The notes under the pieces were generated by a model. That model saw only the letters and a program-made list of their open reading frames with translations, searched no databases and was not told where the DNA came from. Both the position numbers and the translations under genes were made by a program. Below are positions 1 through 10,796 of a DNA stretch of 64,000 nucleotides, piece after piece (positions within the stretch are counted from its first letter, which is position 1; the number at the start of each line of letters is the position of its first letter). The stretch spans positions 930,001 through 994,000 of the forward strand of contig MU008174.1 of NCBI GenBank assembly GCA_010909165.1, given 5' to 3'. The stretch is from Anthoceros angustus. Taxonomy: Eukaryota > Streptophyta > Anthocerotopsida > Anthocerotales > Anthocerotaceae.

Positions 1-111
1 CTAATTCCGAATGAGCTTGATGGAGTAATGGACCGTGTCCAAAATCTAGTAAGCTAGGAATAACCTAATTCCGAATGAGCTTGATGGAGTAATGGACCGT
101 GTCCAAAATCC
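1..111. repeat. 64-bp direct tandem repeat, two copies
   Basis: The first 49 or so bases recur nearly unchanged from position 65. The unit starts CTAATTCCGAATGAGC and is cut by the window edge, so more copies may lie to the left. No coding potential is seen. Confidence 0.85.
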
Positions 112-854
112 AGAAAAAAAGTGTAAATTGAAGATGCACTTAGCATAAGTGATTGGTTCTGAAAATATGGCTTGGTTCAGGGTTTAGAGTTCATGGATAT
201 ATTCCTAAACTCTAAACTCTGAAAATATGGTTCTGAAAAATCCATAGAATCATGCATTTTCGGTTGTGATCCTTTGTGGTTGTTTATTTGCTAAGGCATC
301 TTAAACAAGATTTGCTAAAGCACGACATTTTACTAATTGTCTGGGGATTCATTAGATTACATTCGGGTTAGAAAGAGGATTTGCTCGTCTCTGACACGTC
401 CTATGGCTGCATATTCAGGTGGTATGTGGCGCAACTACTGAGCCGAGTGCTCTTATAAAAAGCCGCGACAGTCAAGCCAGGCTCTTGCTAGGTAATGCTC
501 ACATCAGATCGCTCCTACTAGTGTGGTGGAGTATGACTTCGTCGAAGCCGAGAATATTAAGCATGTGCATAGTTTGTCGATATTGCCTCGTCCGAGAATT
601 CATGGCACAACCTAGGTGACACTTACACCCGAGGGCTTGGGGAGAGAATACCTTCAACAACATGAAGTAGATCCTGAGTATTAAGTGCAGTCTTCATCCA
701 CTTGTGCCAAACTTCAAATTCATGCACTTGGACAATTTGAACAAGTGGTCCAGTTGATTTGATCTTTCTCTTGAAAGTCGATATTAACATTCATCATATT
801 GATTATAGAAGCCCGGTGGTATTGATGGAGGTGGAAGAGGAGTTTAAGTACTAA
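112..854. other. No gene recognised
   Basis: Short stop-rich frames only. A 10-bp inverted pair (GTTTAGAGTT / AACTCTAAAC) lies near 180-220. The stretch ends at the 5-bp target-site duplication ACTAA (850-854) of copia element A. Confidence 0.5.
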
Positions 855-1052
855 AGTTAGAAGTGCAGACCGCGTTGGTTAGGGTTTGCTTAGCTTAACC
901 CAGCGTGGTCATACCCTTTGGTATCTGCTACTGAAGAGGTACAACTCTTCAGACATAGGCTATGAAAGCCTATCTCTTGTAATCAAACGTTGTCAATCAG
1001 TAAAGCACTAATCTTTGATCAAAACTCACTTCCACAAATACCTTTTACAACT
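855..1052 (+). repeat. 5' LTR of copia element A
   Basis: It aligns over its full 198 bp with 12230-12427. It begins AGTT and ends AACT, a 4-bp inverted terminal pair, rather than the usual TG...CA. The shared core includes the TCTTGTAATCAAA polyadenylation-like region. The end is fixed by the primer site that starts at the next base and by the ACTAA duplication. Confidence 0.85.
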
Positions 1053-1064
1053 TGGTATCAGAGC
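1053..1064 (+). promoter_or_regulatory. Primer binding site (tRNA-iMet) of element A
   Basis: TGGTATCAGAGC immediately follows the 5' LTR. This is the standard initiator-methionine tRNA primer complement of plant copia elements. Confidence 0.9.
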
Positions 1065-1407
1065 TCCTTGTTTCATAAGAAAAGGAAAAATGCACTACGA
1101 CATTGTTATTGTTGTGGTTATAGCTTACGCATTTCTTTGTAATGATAGATATACTTGTCCTTTAAAAATTATTAAATATATGGCTATATATTACACTAAC
1201 ATGTTTTTATCATTATAGCTTGAAATTGCTGTTTGTTCTAAATGGTTTGGTTATGCCTCCAACATCTCATATTCCTAGATAAATCTGGGTAGAACAATTC
1301 TTCTTAAGCTGCTAGGTATTCACTCTCTAGCACCTTTTTCATACTTCATTAGCAAGTCCTTGTCTTCTTATATTCTTCTTAATCCCTTGTTCACCTTATC
1401 TTCAATT

Positions 1408-1962
1408 ATGGCTAGAAGACACAACAAGTCTTCCTCACATAGGAGATCACAAGATCGTCACCACAATGGTCGACATCATTCGTCTAGCAATTCTAGAAGA
1501 TCATCCACATCAAGGAATTATCAGCAACTAGGTCACATACTTGCTGGTGTCTTATCAATGTTCTTCAACAATCAACGAACAGAAAAAACAGCTTTGGACT
1601 CCTCCACCAATCCCTCTAGTTCAGAACATTATACTTATCATCCTCAAATACAATCCAACAAGCCTTGGTCGAGGAGCTCTAATTCTGATTTATTGAGGTA
1701 CTGTGGAGAGCACTTGAAGAGCACTAGTACTCGTCATCGAAACTCTCTTGTTTACACACCAGCTACGCCAGTTGCTTCTCATACCAGATCCTCGCCTTGC
1801 CGCAGTCATTCCAATGTTAGCAAAGCGTCTATGACTCACCAGAATCCAGCAAAGCAATGGTACTATGGAGATGGTAGTTTTGCTTCACCTCCTGCAAGAT
1901 CACTAACTGCCCCTTATCGTTCTTCCGAAGCCTTGGGGACCAAAGTTACATCAAATCATTAG
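1408..1962 (+). CDS. Basic Ser/His/Arg-rich ORF in the gag position of element A
   Basis: A 184-codon open frame (in-frame Met also at 1360) starts MARRHNKSSSHRRS and is rich in Ser, Arg, His and Asn. It lies where copia elements normally encode gag, just after the primer site. I see no zinc knuckle (CX2CX4HX4C) and no recognisable UBN2 gag domain, so the function is unassigned. It may be a gag N-terminal remnant, a replaced 5' ORF, or chance open sequence in decayed DNA. Unlike everything downstream in this element it has no internal stop over 550 bp, which is mildly surprising. Confidence 0.3.
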   Translation: MARRHNKSSSHRRSQDRHHNGRHHSSSNSRRSSTSRNYQQLGHILAGVLSMFFNNQRTEKTALDSSTNPSSSEHYTYHPQIQSNKPWSRSSNSDLLRYCGEHLKSTSTRHRNSLVYTPATPVASHTRSSPCRSHSNVSKASMTHQNPAKQWYYGDGSFASPPARSLTAPYRSSEALGTKVTSNH

Positions 1963-3234
1963 GGGGATAGAACTGAATCACTAGGAGCCTATGTATCTAT
2001 CAAGACCAACTCTAATGGCAATCCTCCTGCTCAAATTTCTCAGCATAACTCTCAAAATCTACAAGTTGACATTTGAGAGCTGCCCAATTCTTAGCTGATT
2101 TTCAGAGACAAAGACAACAACGGACCAGGGAGGTTTCAGCAAGCGTAGTGGTCCCTATTGACGCCCCATCTGCAACTTCCCCAACAACCTATTCCTCAGA
2201 AAATCTAGAGATTCCTGTAGGCGCTAAATCAATCAATTTCGCCTTCAGCTATATCGACCGGCTTGTCACCTTGGGAATCTGCAACCGCCTCCAAATCGAC
2301 CCCACGAGGTGATTGATTCATGCAACAGCTCCAAATCTCCGCCAGATGCGATTTCAGATCAAATTCATTTCGTGCACATTCAATTACTAGTCTTGTAGGC
2401 GCCGGCTTTGATCTCCAGGCAGCATCAACGCCCTCATCCGACGCTCCTATTGCACTTGGCGCGCCATCAATCTGACATCTGGGCCCCTAGATTGACGGAG
2501 GCGCATCTCCAGGGGCCTCGGATGGTTGCGCTTGGGCGAGGAACGCGCATGCCTGCGCCCAACCGACGCACCCCTCAAACGGTGCTCTAAAATGTTATTT
2601 TCGGGACTCGTTCGTGAAACGGTACCGTTTCGCAAACGGACGTGTTTCGAAACGCCGTTTCAAACGTTTCTCTCTCCAGTTGTGGATTGGCCCCTAAGGA
2701 TGCTGGTTGGGACCACCAGATACCTTTTGTACCAGCTGGTGTACCTCTTTAGCCATCGACTACACCTCTTTGGAGCTCCTCGACTCCTTATAAGTAGCCT
2801 CCAGCGGTCGACTTATCAACTATTCCAGTTTTCGCCATCAAGCAAGAGCAATTGTCACCTCCCCTTCAGCAAGACGTCCTTGCCACCCAGCATTACCTCT
2901 ACGAGCAGGCCGGAGCCACTGCACAGGAGCTATTTCAACTGGAGTGCAGCCACCTTTGGAAGCATTTCCATCAACTCTCGGCCTCTGTGACCTCTGCTAT
3001 CAACGCTATTCAGCGCCTTGCTTCTGTATTTTCACCGACTGACCGAGGCACCGTCCACTAGTCATCTGAACCATAATTCTTTGTATTCCCTTGTTATTAT
3101 TATTAATCAAGTTTATATCTTTTGAAGTTTCTCTCGACTCTGGGTCATAACTCATCGTTGGCAACTTCTTTTCGTGACTTGATTATATATATCAGGAACT
3201 TAACTATCGCTAGTTCAAGGACTTTTGTCTTAAG
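1963..3234 (+). other. Decayed internal region of element A
   Basis: Short overlapping frames in several phases (2073-2312, 2526-2990, 2852-3061) are rich in Ser, Pro and Gln but match no domain I can name. Position between the gag-like ORF and integrase suggests degraded gag/protease sequence or further nested insertions. Confidence 0.35.
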
Positions 3235-4281
3235 AGGGGGATTCTTAATCAATCTACAGTTCCCTATACTTCTCAGCAAAATGGAGTTGCAGAAAAGGCC
3301 AATGGCGATTTGCTCACCATAGTCTGCGCTATGCTACCTCAACTCCCTACACCCTTCTGGGCCGAAGCGGTTAATACACGGCATATGTGAGCAACAGGGT
3401 CCTCTTCAAGTCAATTCCTGGCCGGACTCCCTTTGAGTGCTAGCATGGAAATAAGCCTCTTTTTACTAATCTTCGTATTTTTGGCTGCTCCGCCTATGCT
3501 CATATTCCTTCCCAGCTTCGCGACAAGCTCTCTGCCAGAGCTCGCAAGCTCGTGTTTGTTGGCTATGGCGAGGATCGTAAGGCTTACACATTAGTAGACT
3601 TGGATACCTACGCTATTCTATATGCTCGCACAGTCACCTTTGATGAGGCTCAGTTAGCACCTGGTCGTTCTGTGTCCGTGGACTCTGCTCCGGCTACACC
3701 AAACCATGTTGTTACTTCCGGCCTAGGTGACCTTATGCCTGAGTTCCTTCCTTAGCTCTCTGTTTTCCCGGACTCCAGTCTCTCCGCAGTTTCTGCACTT
3801 TCCCTGGCCTCTTCACCTCCAGCCGCTCCTATGCCTATAGTTTCTGCTCGAGAGGGGGAAGAAGAACAAGCCATGGTTGATCCTTTGGAAAACAAAAAAG
3901 ACCCAGACCTTGGCGCTCTTACTCCATAAGACCCAGACTTGATGCAGCTAAGTGGAAGCTGGCTATTGATGATGAATATAATTAATTCTCTTATCAAAAA
4001 CAATACTTGGACTCTAGTCAACTTGCCCAAAGGCAGAACCACTTTCAAATGCAAATGGGTTCTCAAAACTAAGTTCCAGGAGGTTAAACCTTGAATTCGC
4101 TATGAAGCGAGATTAGTGGCTGAAGGTTATATTCAGAAAGAGGGAGTAGAAGTCCTATCAGGGCGATAAGGTCTACTCACCTGTAGTTATGGTTGCTTCT
4201 GTGAGATCGCCCCTGGCTTTATATGCCGACCTTAACCTGGAAATATATCAACCTGACGTTTTGTACTGCTTTCCTTTATAG
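3235..4281 (+). pseudogene. Copia integrase C-terminal part and start of reverse transcriptase
   Basis: Broken frames carry copia landmarks in the correct order. Near 3260 is the integrase string TVPYTSQQNGVAEKANG, then PFWAEAVNT. Near 3550 is FVGYGEDRKAYTLVD, the usual GYSxxxKxYR-type integrase tail. From about 3945 comes the reverse-transcriptase opening (KLAIDDEYN, then NNTWTLVNLPKGRTTF and KCKWVLKT in a shifted frame). At 4255-4281 the QMDVKTAFLYG block is present as QPDVLYCFPLY and stops exactly at the inserted element. Multiple stops (for example 3433, 4093) show it is dead. Confidence 0.85.
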
Positions 4282-4720
4282 GGTGTGAGCATGGTTAGGT
4301 GACCACTAATTTCGGAAACGGGCGAAACCGTCTCTAAGTGGTGTTTTGCATTACGTTCAGATTTCTTAACAATTGAAATTATGCCCATTTTGACCGATAT
4401 TTTTAGGGCTATTCGCTTTTAACTTCATAGATATATTTAATTTTTTATTTGGAAAATTGATTTATTTGATATATTATTGGTTTAAGTCTTGCTATATATG
4501 CTAGGGACAATTTATTATACAAACTCGTAAGTGACCGACGGGAAGCGAGGCGGAAACGAGCGGATGCTCGTTGACTTTTAAGGGTGATAATGAGGTTATC
4601 CACTTCCATCAGCCGTGCTCCTAATGTTGAGACTCACAAGCATTGGATTTGTGCATGCATCACGCTGGACTGCGAGCTCAACCTTGGACGGCAGGCTATG
4701 AGGACGGTTGTCAGCCATGT

Positions 4721-5165
4721 GGAGTCCCTACATGGGTTTTGCTAGAGCTATGTCGTGCGGGCAATAGGTGGTGTGACGGTGATTGTGCGCAGGTCGCTTG
4801 GGGTCGGAACCGCTTACTACCGGATTTGGTAGCTCGGTGGTGCAGTGGGCGGTGGCTTTGTGCGAGGCGTTTGGGTCCGTCGGCCGTGCGGCGGCGTGGC
4901 GTGGGCGTTGTGGTGCGGCGGCGTGGTGCGGCGGCGAACTCGAGGCAGCCACCGCTTGAGGTTTTCCTGGTGAGTCCCTATATGTCTTCGCTAGAGCTTT
5001 CTCATGCGGAATAGTAGGTGTGACGGCGGGCGGTGATTGTGCGCAGGTCGCTTGGGGTCGGAACCGCTTGTCGAAGTTTCTGGCCGGTTGGGAGCTCGGT
5101 GGTGCGAGCAATAGGCGGTGGGTTTGTGCGGAAGGCGTTTGGGTTCGCCGGCGTGCGGCGATCCG
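4721..5165. repeat. Direct duplication of about 250 bp inside the 6.5-kb insertion
   Basis: Two GC-rich copies (about 4721-4970 and 4971-5165) share GATTGTGCGCAGGTCGCTTG, GGTCGGAACCGCTT and GAGCTCGGTGGTGC. They diverge by substitutions and indels. No coding role is seen. Confidence 0.7.
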
Positions 5166-5489
5166 CCTTCACAGAGCGAGCGCGTAGTGCGCCAAACGGG
5201 AGTGGTGCGGACAAGGCACCGCTTGAGGTGAAGGACACCATGTCACTAGCAGTAGGGTGAAGGCTCGGCGTGTGGCGGAGCGCTGGCGATACTTCCGGTG
5301 GTGTGTCAAGCGCCTCTGTGCAAGCAAGATGGACAGAACGCTAGGCGCCAAGGCTAGGTTGGATAGAGCGCAAAGGTGTCTGGCTGCAAGGACACGACAT
5401 TCTGAAAAATTCGGGGAGCATTGGTGTTGGCACTACGGTGATATGGAATTGTCAACTACGGTGTGAATGTGAGATGTCTTTGAACTACA

Positions 5490-6450
5490 GTTGGACTAAA
5501 GGAGGCTATTGGAGGTGAAGATGAGATCAAGAGGCATTTTGGGGATGTCACTAATGGGAACGATGGATACCTCTTGGGGATCACCGACCTACTGTCTGAC
5601 ATAGAGTGGACGCATGTTGATAGTCTTGTTGAGAAGTATGGGCGGGCTCCACTGTTGCATCAAAGGGTGCCACGTTTGTGGCACTTGGGTTCCTAATCGA
5701 GAAGAAGCTTGGCAAGCGTGTGAATTGGTTTGAGTACTATTTAGCTGAGAAGAGGAAGCAGGATAAGGCGATGCGATGGAGAAGAAATCACAGTGTGGAA
5801 GTCCCATCTGCAGAGAATACAACGATTCTTCACAACTGTTGTGGTGGCGGTGATGATGCAGAGGCGGAGGTTGATGTGGAAGAGTGTTCCACTCTGTCGA
5901 GCGGGCAGAAGCGACCAGGCGATCCTCCCAAAGAATCTGGAGCTCTCGAGTTGGGAAGAGGAAGCCTGAAGGCCATGAAGAAGGACGGACCTCCGTGCAA
6001 AGAATGTAGAAGAGGAGGCGGCAAGAAGGGAGACGAGGAGTCTCCAATTGATTCTGCGGTGGCGGCGAGAAAAGTGACACCGGCCGCTCGTGTATTGAGC
6101 CATGGGCACCAAAGGTTGTCATGGATGAGGTCTGTGGAAAAATTCGTGCAGAGTTGGAAGCTTGTGCTGCGGAGGAGGCTGTTTTGTCAAAAGATGGGGA
6201 GGAGGCACTCTTGGATTTGGGCAACACCAAGGTCCAGCTTGCCGACATGGTCATGAATAGTGGAGGGCTTGACGACGAGAGTATTCGCGAGACTCTGTAC
6301 AGCATTCGAAATTCTGTGCTTGACAAAACTAAATATTCCGAGGGTGTTTCTGACCAGTTGAAGGAGAAAAAAACTGTGAGGAACAAGCTCCGGGACACCC
6401 TAGCTTCTCTTGAAAACATGAGGATGTTCTCCAGCGCGTTCAACAGCTAG
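5490..6450 (+). pseudogene. Insertion-borne protein remnant with helical charged C-terminus, unknown family
   Basis: Three long open pieces follow one another in different frames. 5490-5693 contains DLLSDIEWTHVDSLVEKYG; 5678-6120 contains GFLIEKKLGKRVNWFEYYL and an acidic/basic linker (DDAEAEVDVEEC); 6121-6450 contains KIRAELEACAAEEAVLSKDG and SDQLKEKKTVRNKLRDTLA, a Glu/Lys-rich coiled-coil-like tail ending at a stop at 6448-6450. Codon use and residue composition look protein-like, so I read it as one gene with two frameshifts or unrecognised introns. I do not recognise the family; no transposase catalytic motif is visible. It could be the element's own protein or a captured host gene. Confidence 0.4.
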
Positions 6451-6599
6451 GCACAGAACATGGATCACCTGCGTGGGTGTCGGCTCCCTGCCTCTCCCGC
6501 CAAGTCATGCCCCCGTCTGTAACGGCGTGTAGTGTTTGTACGCGGTAAGTGTGGATTCTTCTTGCACACGGGACGAGGTGTCCGCACTGATGTTTTCCT

Positions 6600-7010
6600 T
6601 ATGGTGATGTGCTGCACAGGGTTGGGTGCTCCTGGTGACGTTCACGGGATGGTGAGGTGGTGGTAGGGGTGCTCAAGGGGGTGGTGACTCATGTGTTCTC
6701 TGGTGGAAGGGTGGGTGATCACTTGGACGGGATGGTGAGGAATTGGTCTGTGTTCATATCGGGTGTCTGGTGAGCTTTTGGTGGCCTTGGTGATGTAGTG
6801 CATGGCTTGTGTGCAGGTTATGGCCTTCGTACTGTAGGGGTAGGTCGGTGGGCAGCTGGTGGCATTCGTGATGTAGTGGTAGGTTGGTGGGCAGGTGGTG
6901 GCCTCGGTGATGTCCTGGTTTCCTGGTGGATGGGTTGCTGGACTTGGTGATGTAGTGGTGGGGTGGCGGACAGGAGGTGGCCTTGGCACCACCTAGTCAT
7001 GTGGTGCCAA
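6600..7010 (+). repeat. GGTGATG/GGTGGTGG low-complexity tract
   Basis: G/T-rich degenerate repeats of GTGATGTAGTGGTAGG type. The complementary C/A-rich tract (CACCATCAC type) lies at about 8890-9330 in the same insertion, so the two could pair as a long imperfect inverted repeat. Confidence 0.65.
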
Positions 7011-7017
7011 GGCCAAG

Positions 7018-7233
7018 GTGATCCCTTTCTCACGCAACCAGTGGTTTTCCTTCAAAGCTGCAAGCTTCTCGTGTGTCCTAAAGTGTAATGTGTGTCATGG
7101 CAGGTGGTACGCCTGTAACGAGATGGTCTTCACTCCATGTGGCCACTGCTTCCACGATATCTGTATCGGGCACTTGACAAACATTGTTGCTGCCCACGCC
7201 TGTGGTGCAATGATGTGCCCGCATCATGGTTGA
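7018..7233 (+). CDS. Small RING-like zinc-finger ORF in the insertion
   Basis: A 71-codon frame contains CNVC, then 14 residues, then CGHCFHDIC, followed by HACGAMMCPHH. The spacing CX2C...CXHX2HX2C matches the first six metal ligands of a RING finger; the last CX2C pair is only approximate (CPHH). RING fingers of this type are mostly E3 ubiquitin ligases. It may be an exon of the preceding 5490-6450 gene, since coiled coil plus RING is a common arrangement, or a captured fragment. No splice model could be confirmed. Confidence 0.4.
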   Translation: MIPFSRNQWFSFKAASFSCVLKCNVCHGRWYACNEMVFTPCGHCFHDICIGHLTNIVAAHACGAMMCPHHG

Positions 7234-7585
7234 GAGCGAAGGGTTGGTGATCAAAGCACCGGAGAAGCTCCTTCCATGGGAGCAGGACCAGAGACACTTG
7301 GGAGAAAGAGTTCCTCGAGTGCATTGGAGACCCGCGACCATGACACCGATGGAAAGACATTGAGTCACAATCACCGGACAATTGGTTGGCCACACCCAGC
7401 AGCAAAAAAATCTTGGAGTCTCCAATATGTATGTTCCACAGTTCTCCAGTGTTTGTTGTCTTGTCCATTTTCGCTGTTGGAAGTCTGCCTGACTAAATTT
7501 TCTTGGAAGTCCGCTCGACTAAATTTTGTCATATACAAAGATCTCGAACTCGTCCAGGTGGTGCAATTATGCCAACTTGACGCCG

Positions 7586-8038
7586 ATGTCAACATATTTC
7601 TCCCTGCACCGTGTAGCTGATGAATTTGCTGCTTGCAAGGCCCGAAGGGAGGCACATGAAGCCTACGTGAATTCCTTCGCACCCCAATGCCCGGAGGAAA
7701 AGCCTCGTGTTGTTCGCGCATGTTTGGGCAGCGATTACTCAGGTACAGTGGTGCTAGACTCACAAATTGAAGATGACGTTGTCCCCACAGCAGGCAGCCA
7801 CACGAGCAGCCCTCCGTTCCTGGACATAGCTCCTACTCCACCAAGGCGGCCGTACACAAGGTCCCCCCTGGGGTTGAAGTTGGTGAGGAATGCAGACGGC
7901 AAGTTGGCATGTGTGCGTGTTCCTCTGCAAGGACATCAGGTGTGGGTTTGTGAGGGCATTGCTTTGTTGAAACTAGACTTTGTTGAAACTAGCTTCTTCT
8001 CATGCCCATCTTGGTCAGAACCAACGACTTGGTATTGA
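7586..8038 (+). CDS. Hypothetical ORF, Pro-rich, in the insertion
   Basis: About 150 codons from an in-frame Met at 7586 (MSTYFSLHRVADEF), with a Pro-rich centre (TPPRRPYTRSPLG) and an end at TTWY. No domain is recognised. It follows the RING-like ORF on the same strand and could belong to the same transcription unit. A true start or splice site is not determinable. Confidence 0.3.
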   Translation: MSTYFSLHRVADEFAACKARREAHEAYVNSFAPQCPEEKPRVVRACLGSDYSGTVVLDSQIEDDVVPTAGSHTSSPPFLDIAPTPPRRPYTRSPLGLKLVRNADGKLACVRVPLQGHQVWVCEGIALLKLDFVETSFFSCPSWSEPTTWY

Positions 8039-8190
8039 AAACGGCGCCACCTGAGGACGGACTGAGGAAGCTTATCATTCGATGACTCGGCGGGCCAATT
8101 TGCCCCACCCAGCCGCCACAAGTGCCTCAAGAACATGCGAGGTTGTGCCATCCAAATATTGCCTCCTTCGCACACAAAGCAATTTCGACA

Positions 8191-8758
8191 ACATCCTCGA
8201 CAGATACAACACATGTGTTGCACTACACTCTTGAACAAGCCGTCACCTTCTTGGGGAGCACATATGTCACATGGACTGACATTGACCTCTGGGATGCACA
8301 CTTGAAAGACAACCGCATAGCATTGAAAGCGCCCTTGAGAAAGGCCATTTCCACATGATACCCAAGAATAAGACAAGTTCCGCTCCCGCAGCTCTTCACA
8401 AAATACGGCTTCAATTTCTCAAAAGTTCGCTGCCCAATTGAAATGTCGATGTTTCGGAACCGCAGTAGAATTCGCACACATTAACAGCGATTTCATTACA
8501 ACATCCTCGACAGATACAACACATGTGTTGCTCGACTACACTCTTGAACAAGCTCACACCTTCTTGGGGAGCACATATGTCACATGGACTGACATTGACC
8601 TGGATGCACACTTGAAAGACAACCGCATAGCATTGAAAGCGCCCTTGAGAAAGGCCATTTCCACATGATACCTAAGAATAAAGACAAGTTCCGCTCGCAG
8701 CTCTTCACAAAATACGGCTTCAATTTCTCAAAAGTTCGCTGCCCAATTGAAATGTCGG
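8191..8758. repeat. Direct duplication of about 258 bp, spaced by 310 bp
   Basis: 8191-8448 and 8501-8758 are almost identical (both begin ACATCCTCGACAGATACAAC and end CCCAATTGAAATGTCG). Differences are mostly short indels such as ACCTCTGG versus ACCTGG. Confidence 0.9.
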
Positions 8759-8889
8759 GATGCTCTTCGAATCAGTAGAATTGCCTCGCACATCACGAAC
8801 AGATTTCATTACAACATCAGAACGGTGGTATCACCGATGGATGGCCAATATCAAAACGTGCAACACACTTCCAACGACGGACACGAGGT

Positions 8890-9330
8890 CACCAAGTGAT
8901 GCCAACTAAAATGGAACAACTCCAAAACATCACCAAACCGCATGTGATCACCATTCCATCATCCACAACACCAACACATCCACCACATCACTAAGGGCAA
9001 ACAGTAGCTCCACCTACTCCATGACATCACCAATCCGTCCACCTTATCACCATGCCATCATCCACATCACCAACGCATCAATCAACAAGATAGCAGACCA
9101 CCACATCACCACCGTCCCGCACATCATCCACGCGCCCACTAAAATCACCCAGCGACCACCCCAATACGCAAGCAACCACAACACCCCGTCCTCCCCACAC
9201 CAAACTGGGAACCCGCCTTGCCGCCCAAACATAACCAGTGCAGGAATCAACATCACCAATCAGCCCAAACCATCACAAGGCCATACAGGCATCACATAGC
9301 CCTTCCGCTCAACACCAACTGCCCACCCCA
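8890..9330. repeat. CACCATCAC low-complexity tract
   Basis: C/A-rich degenerate repeats (CATCACCA, CCACATCAC) that are complementary in character to 6600-7010. A long open frame at 9021-9299 is a compositional artefact. Confidence 0.65.
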
Positions 9331-10791
9331 TATCACCGGTCCCTAAATCACAACACCGATGCATACGAGAAGCCTACGTGAACACCCTTCGACCCCAATA
9401 CCATCATGCCCAAGAGTCAAACCACGAATTTGGAAGGTAGTGCTAACATATAACGACACCGTGAAGTACAAACAAGCATGGAAGGTGAGGGAGGCATGTA
9501 TGAAGGTTCGCACTCACAACACAAGCATGGAATCCATGATATTCATCTCACCGTGAAGTATCCAAGAAGTGGATGATGTGCTGGTCAAAAGTGTTTGGTC
9601 CGACGTAGGCGCTTGGTGTCCTTTGTGTTGGAGGAAGGTCGAGGCGAGCTCCTGCACTGCGTAACGCCGGCTTTCACATCATCCGAGATCACATCGACCT
9701 AAGCTTCCTTCCGACCCGCACCACATACCTTGGCCCCGACAATCCTTCCCACCCCGCACTCTGCAGATCGGATCCGCTCGACTCACACCAATGTGCTTGG
9801 CGAGGGAATCGATGGTCATCCGCATCCGGCGACAAAATGATATTCAGGCGTATTTACGGCTCGCGGTGATCGCCGACCAACATCCTTCAAATTCTTACAT
9901 GCAGTGCTCATATTCCTCATGAGAACAAGAACAACTCTTCATCTTTCCCGATCGATTGCGGGAGTCGAAAGTCCTTCAGAGGAAGCTCTTCAAAAGTACT
10001 ATAGATCTCACGGCGACATTGCACCGAGAACTCACTTGTCATCCGCAAGAATTGCTCCAAGCTCCCTTGCTAGTTGGCGGCGCGAGATTGTGCGGTGTAT
10101 CAACCCCAACGACCTTGAAATAACGCTGCTGCATCGCGCGGACACGCACTCGGCTTGTGGAGGTGGAGGTCGATGTTGCCGCCGCACTGCCTACTATGTC
10201 CACCGGTTCATTCCTCGCTTTGCGCTCTCGCAGCTCGCCAAAGCCCCGCCTCTCCGCAGACGCTTCCTCAAATACCGCTGCTGACTACAAGGAGAGCGGG
10301 CCATCATGGGCGTAACCACCCCAATCGCTTGAGAAACTTCCACACACAAGTCGGCTATTCTCGCACAATCGGCGATACCGCACAATCCATGCCGGAAACC
10401 TTGCCACACAACGCATCGCGCGGACTTCGCCCGCCTCCTCTCCGTGCATTTGCACAGTGTGTGTATGTACGCTCCACACCGCAGAACAAGCTTTTCACAT
10501 CAATTCAAAGAACATATGCCATGAATGCATCCCAAAGCAAGACCCACCGTGTCCACAGTGACATCAACGGGATAGCGTATAATGGGCGAAGGAAGTCCGC
10601 TTTGGTTATGCACGATCGGTTCTTGCCTTCACAAGAGCAGGAAAACACGCTGGAGCACACATTTTTATGTTCCCGCGGAGGTTCCTTCCCGTGTGTAATT
10701 TTGAATTTCGGTGACACAGAGGCTGGTCCATGTGACCAAATGACACAACCAGTTTTTCTATGCTGCGTGCCACCAAAGCGTGCGGCAGCCC
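9331..10791. other. Right part of the insertion, no gene recognised
   Basis: Open frames such as 10155-10796 are rich in Pro, Arg and Ser and overlap open frames on the other strand, as expected from GC-rich non-coding DNA. The stretch ends at the right border of the insertion. Confidence 0.4.
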
Positions 10792-10796
10792 TATAG

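Larger units (their letters stand above)
4282..10791. mobile_element. 6.5-kb unclassified insertion inside element A
   Basis: The copia reverse transcriptase breaks at 4281 and resumes at 10792. The 5-bp string TATAG occurs on both sides (4277-4281 and 10792-10796), as expected of a target-site duplication. The ends are GGTGTGAGCATGGTTAGG on the left and, read inward on the other strand, GGGCTGCCGCACGC on the right, only partly complementary. There is no LTR, primer site or poly-A tail. If the flanking TAG is counted as part of the termini they read TAGGG, resembling hAT ends, but then no 8-bp duplication is found. Class is therefore open. The insert carries a coiled-coil-like ORF, a RING-like ORF and local duplications. 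Confidence 0.6.

Noticed and set aside
4643-5260. Several GC-rich open frames near the left end of the insertion
   Set aside because: They coincide with a duplicated GC-rich block, disagree in frame between copies and overlap antisense frames of similar length.
5589-6443. 284-codon minus-strand open frame
   Set aside because: Mirror of the plus-strand coding-like remnant; Ser/Leu-rich composition is typical of an antisense shadow.
9021-9299. Open frames on both strands in the CATCACC tract
   Set aside because: Low-complexity sequence lacks stops in several frames by composition; residues are repeats of His, Thr and Pro without domain features.
4282-10791. hAT classification of the insertion from TAGGG ends
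   Set aside because: Counting TAGGG as terminal leaves no 8-bp target duplication; the best-supported direct repeat is 5 bp (TATAG) and there is no hAT transposase motif.
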